Assembly (NCBI GenBank): GCA_030248215.1
Contig: JASANG010001741.1
Span: 124,001-188,000, forward strand
Length of the DNA: 64,000 nt
Direction: 5' to 3'
From: Enoplolaimus lenunculus
Taxonomy: Eukaryota > Nematoda > Enoplea > Enoplida > Thoracostomopsidae
How positions within the stretch are numbered: position 1 is the stretch's first letter; the number at the start of each line of letters is the position of its first letter. The notes beneath the pieces are model-generated. The model was given only the letters and a program-made list of their open reading frames with translations, did not search any database and was not told the DNA's origin. Shown here one piece after another: positions 63,704 to 64,000 of this stretch. The position numbers were made by a program, and so were the translations under genes.

Positions 63704-64000
63704 CAGGGTGTAAACGGATAGTAATAATACGGAAACGGATGCTAATCGAAATAACAGAAACGGAAAACAGATATTGAAGTATGTAAATTTCAAATAGGTT
63801 TAATTTTTCTGCCAACATATTTTAGACGTGCGAATGTTCACCGGGCTTTTGTACAATTTTGAAGAAAAAATGGCAGATGCATCGAAATTTTTAACATTAT
63901 GGATTAATATCGTAATTTTTGTTTCAGTTCGGACAATTGCAGCACATCTGTAATAAACATTGCGAGAAATTTACGCGATTTATATAACGAATTTTGAACG
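63704..64000. mobile_element. Family H hAT-like MITE, cut by the window edge
   Basis: Starts CAGGGTGTAAACGGATAGTA and follows 61854-62319 closely (ACGGAAACGG, TTTTTCTGCCAACA, GATGCATCGAAATTTT). It lacks the inner tandem duplication over the part seen. Confidence 0.7.

Noticed and set aside
1-64000. LTR retroelements, Polintons or other virus-like elements
   Set aside because: I saw no reverse transcriptase, integrase, capsid-like or envelope-like coding sequence and no long direct repeats of LTR type.

Overview
The window is animal nuclear DNA: AT-rich, with short exons, GT-AG introns and very dense small repeats. No operons, bacterial genes, LTR elements or virus-like elements were seen. 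The hexamer TTAGGC (read as CCTAAG on the other strand) recurs in dozens of short interstitial arrays. It is the telomere motif of nematodes, so a nematode or a close ecdysozoan relative is the best guess. This is an inference; I cannot name the species.

Recognisable genes are almost all on the minus strand. (1) About 0.9-7.6 kb: a secreted Ly6/three-finger-type protein gene with a signal-peptide exon at 7491-7644 and repeated half-domain exons leftward to 865. (2) 21.8-28.9 kb: a modular gene with seven exons, each coding one copy of a six-cysteine module that I do not recognise (C-x2-C-x6-C-x7-C-x16-C-x3-C), all in phase 1-1. (3) 41.7-42.4 kb: a secreted PAN/Apple-like protein, with a possible further exon at 40339-40497. 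(4) 51.7-58.2 kb: a class C (metabotropic glutamate receptor-type) GPCR covering part of the ligand-binding lobe, the cysteine-rich domain, all seven membrane helices and the tail; its 5' exons are not visible. (5) 59.1-61.6 kb: a second small secreted cysteine protein of two exons, with a 1.8-kb intron filled by three different repeats. Plus-strand coding evidence is weak (20713-20946, 62572-62730).

The rest is a mosaic of short non-autonomous repeats. Family A and family B carry inner TTAGGC arrays and GGCC termini, and many copies are flanked by 8-bp target duplications (hAT-like). Family C (CACTGTAAATT termini, GAGTTGA repeats inside) has about 18 copies. Family D is palindromic. Family E is about 440 bp with CTGTAGTGACC termini and TA flanks. 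Family F begins GGCCCGTAGCCAGCTCACC. Family H is hAT-like with CAGGGTGYAA termini. There are also tRNA-related SINE-like units, several minisatellites and three microsatellites. Repeats fill introns and spacers and largely avoid exons.

The secreted or cell-surface genes share a style: signal peptide, disulfide-rich modules on phase 1-1 exons, and short acidic linker exons. This suggests an exon-shuffled extracellular protein cluster beside a chemosensory- or neurotransmitter-type receptor. No common pathway can be shown from sequence alone.
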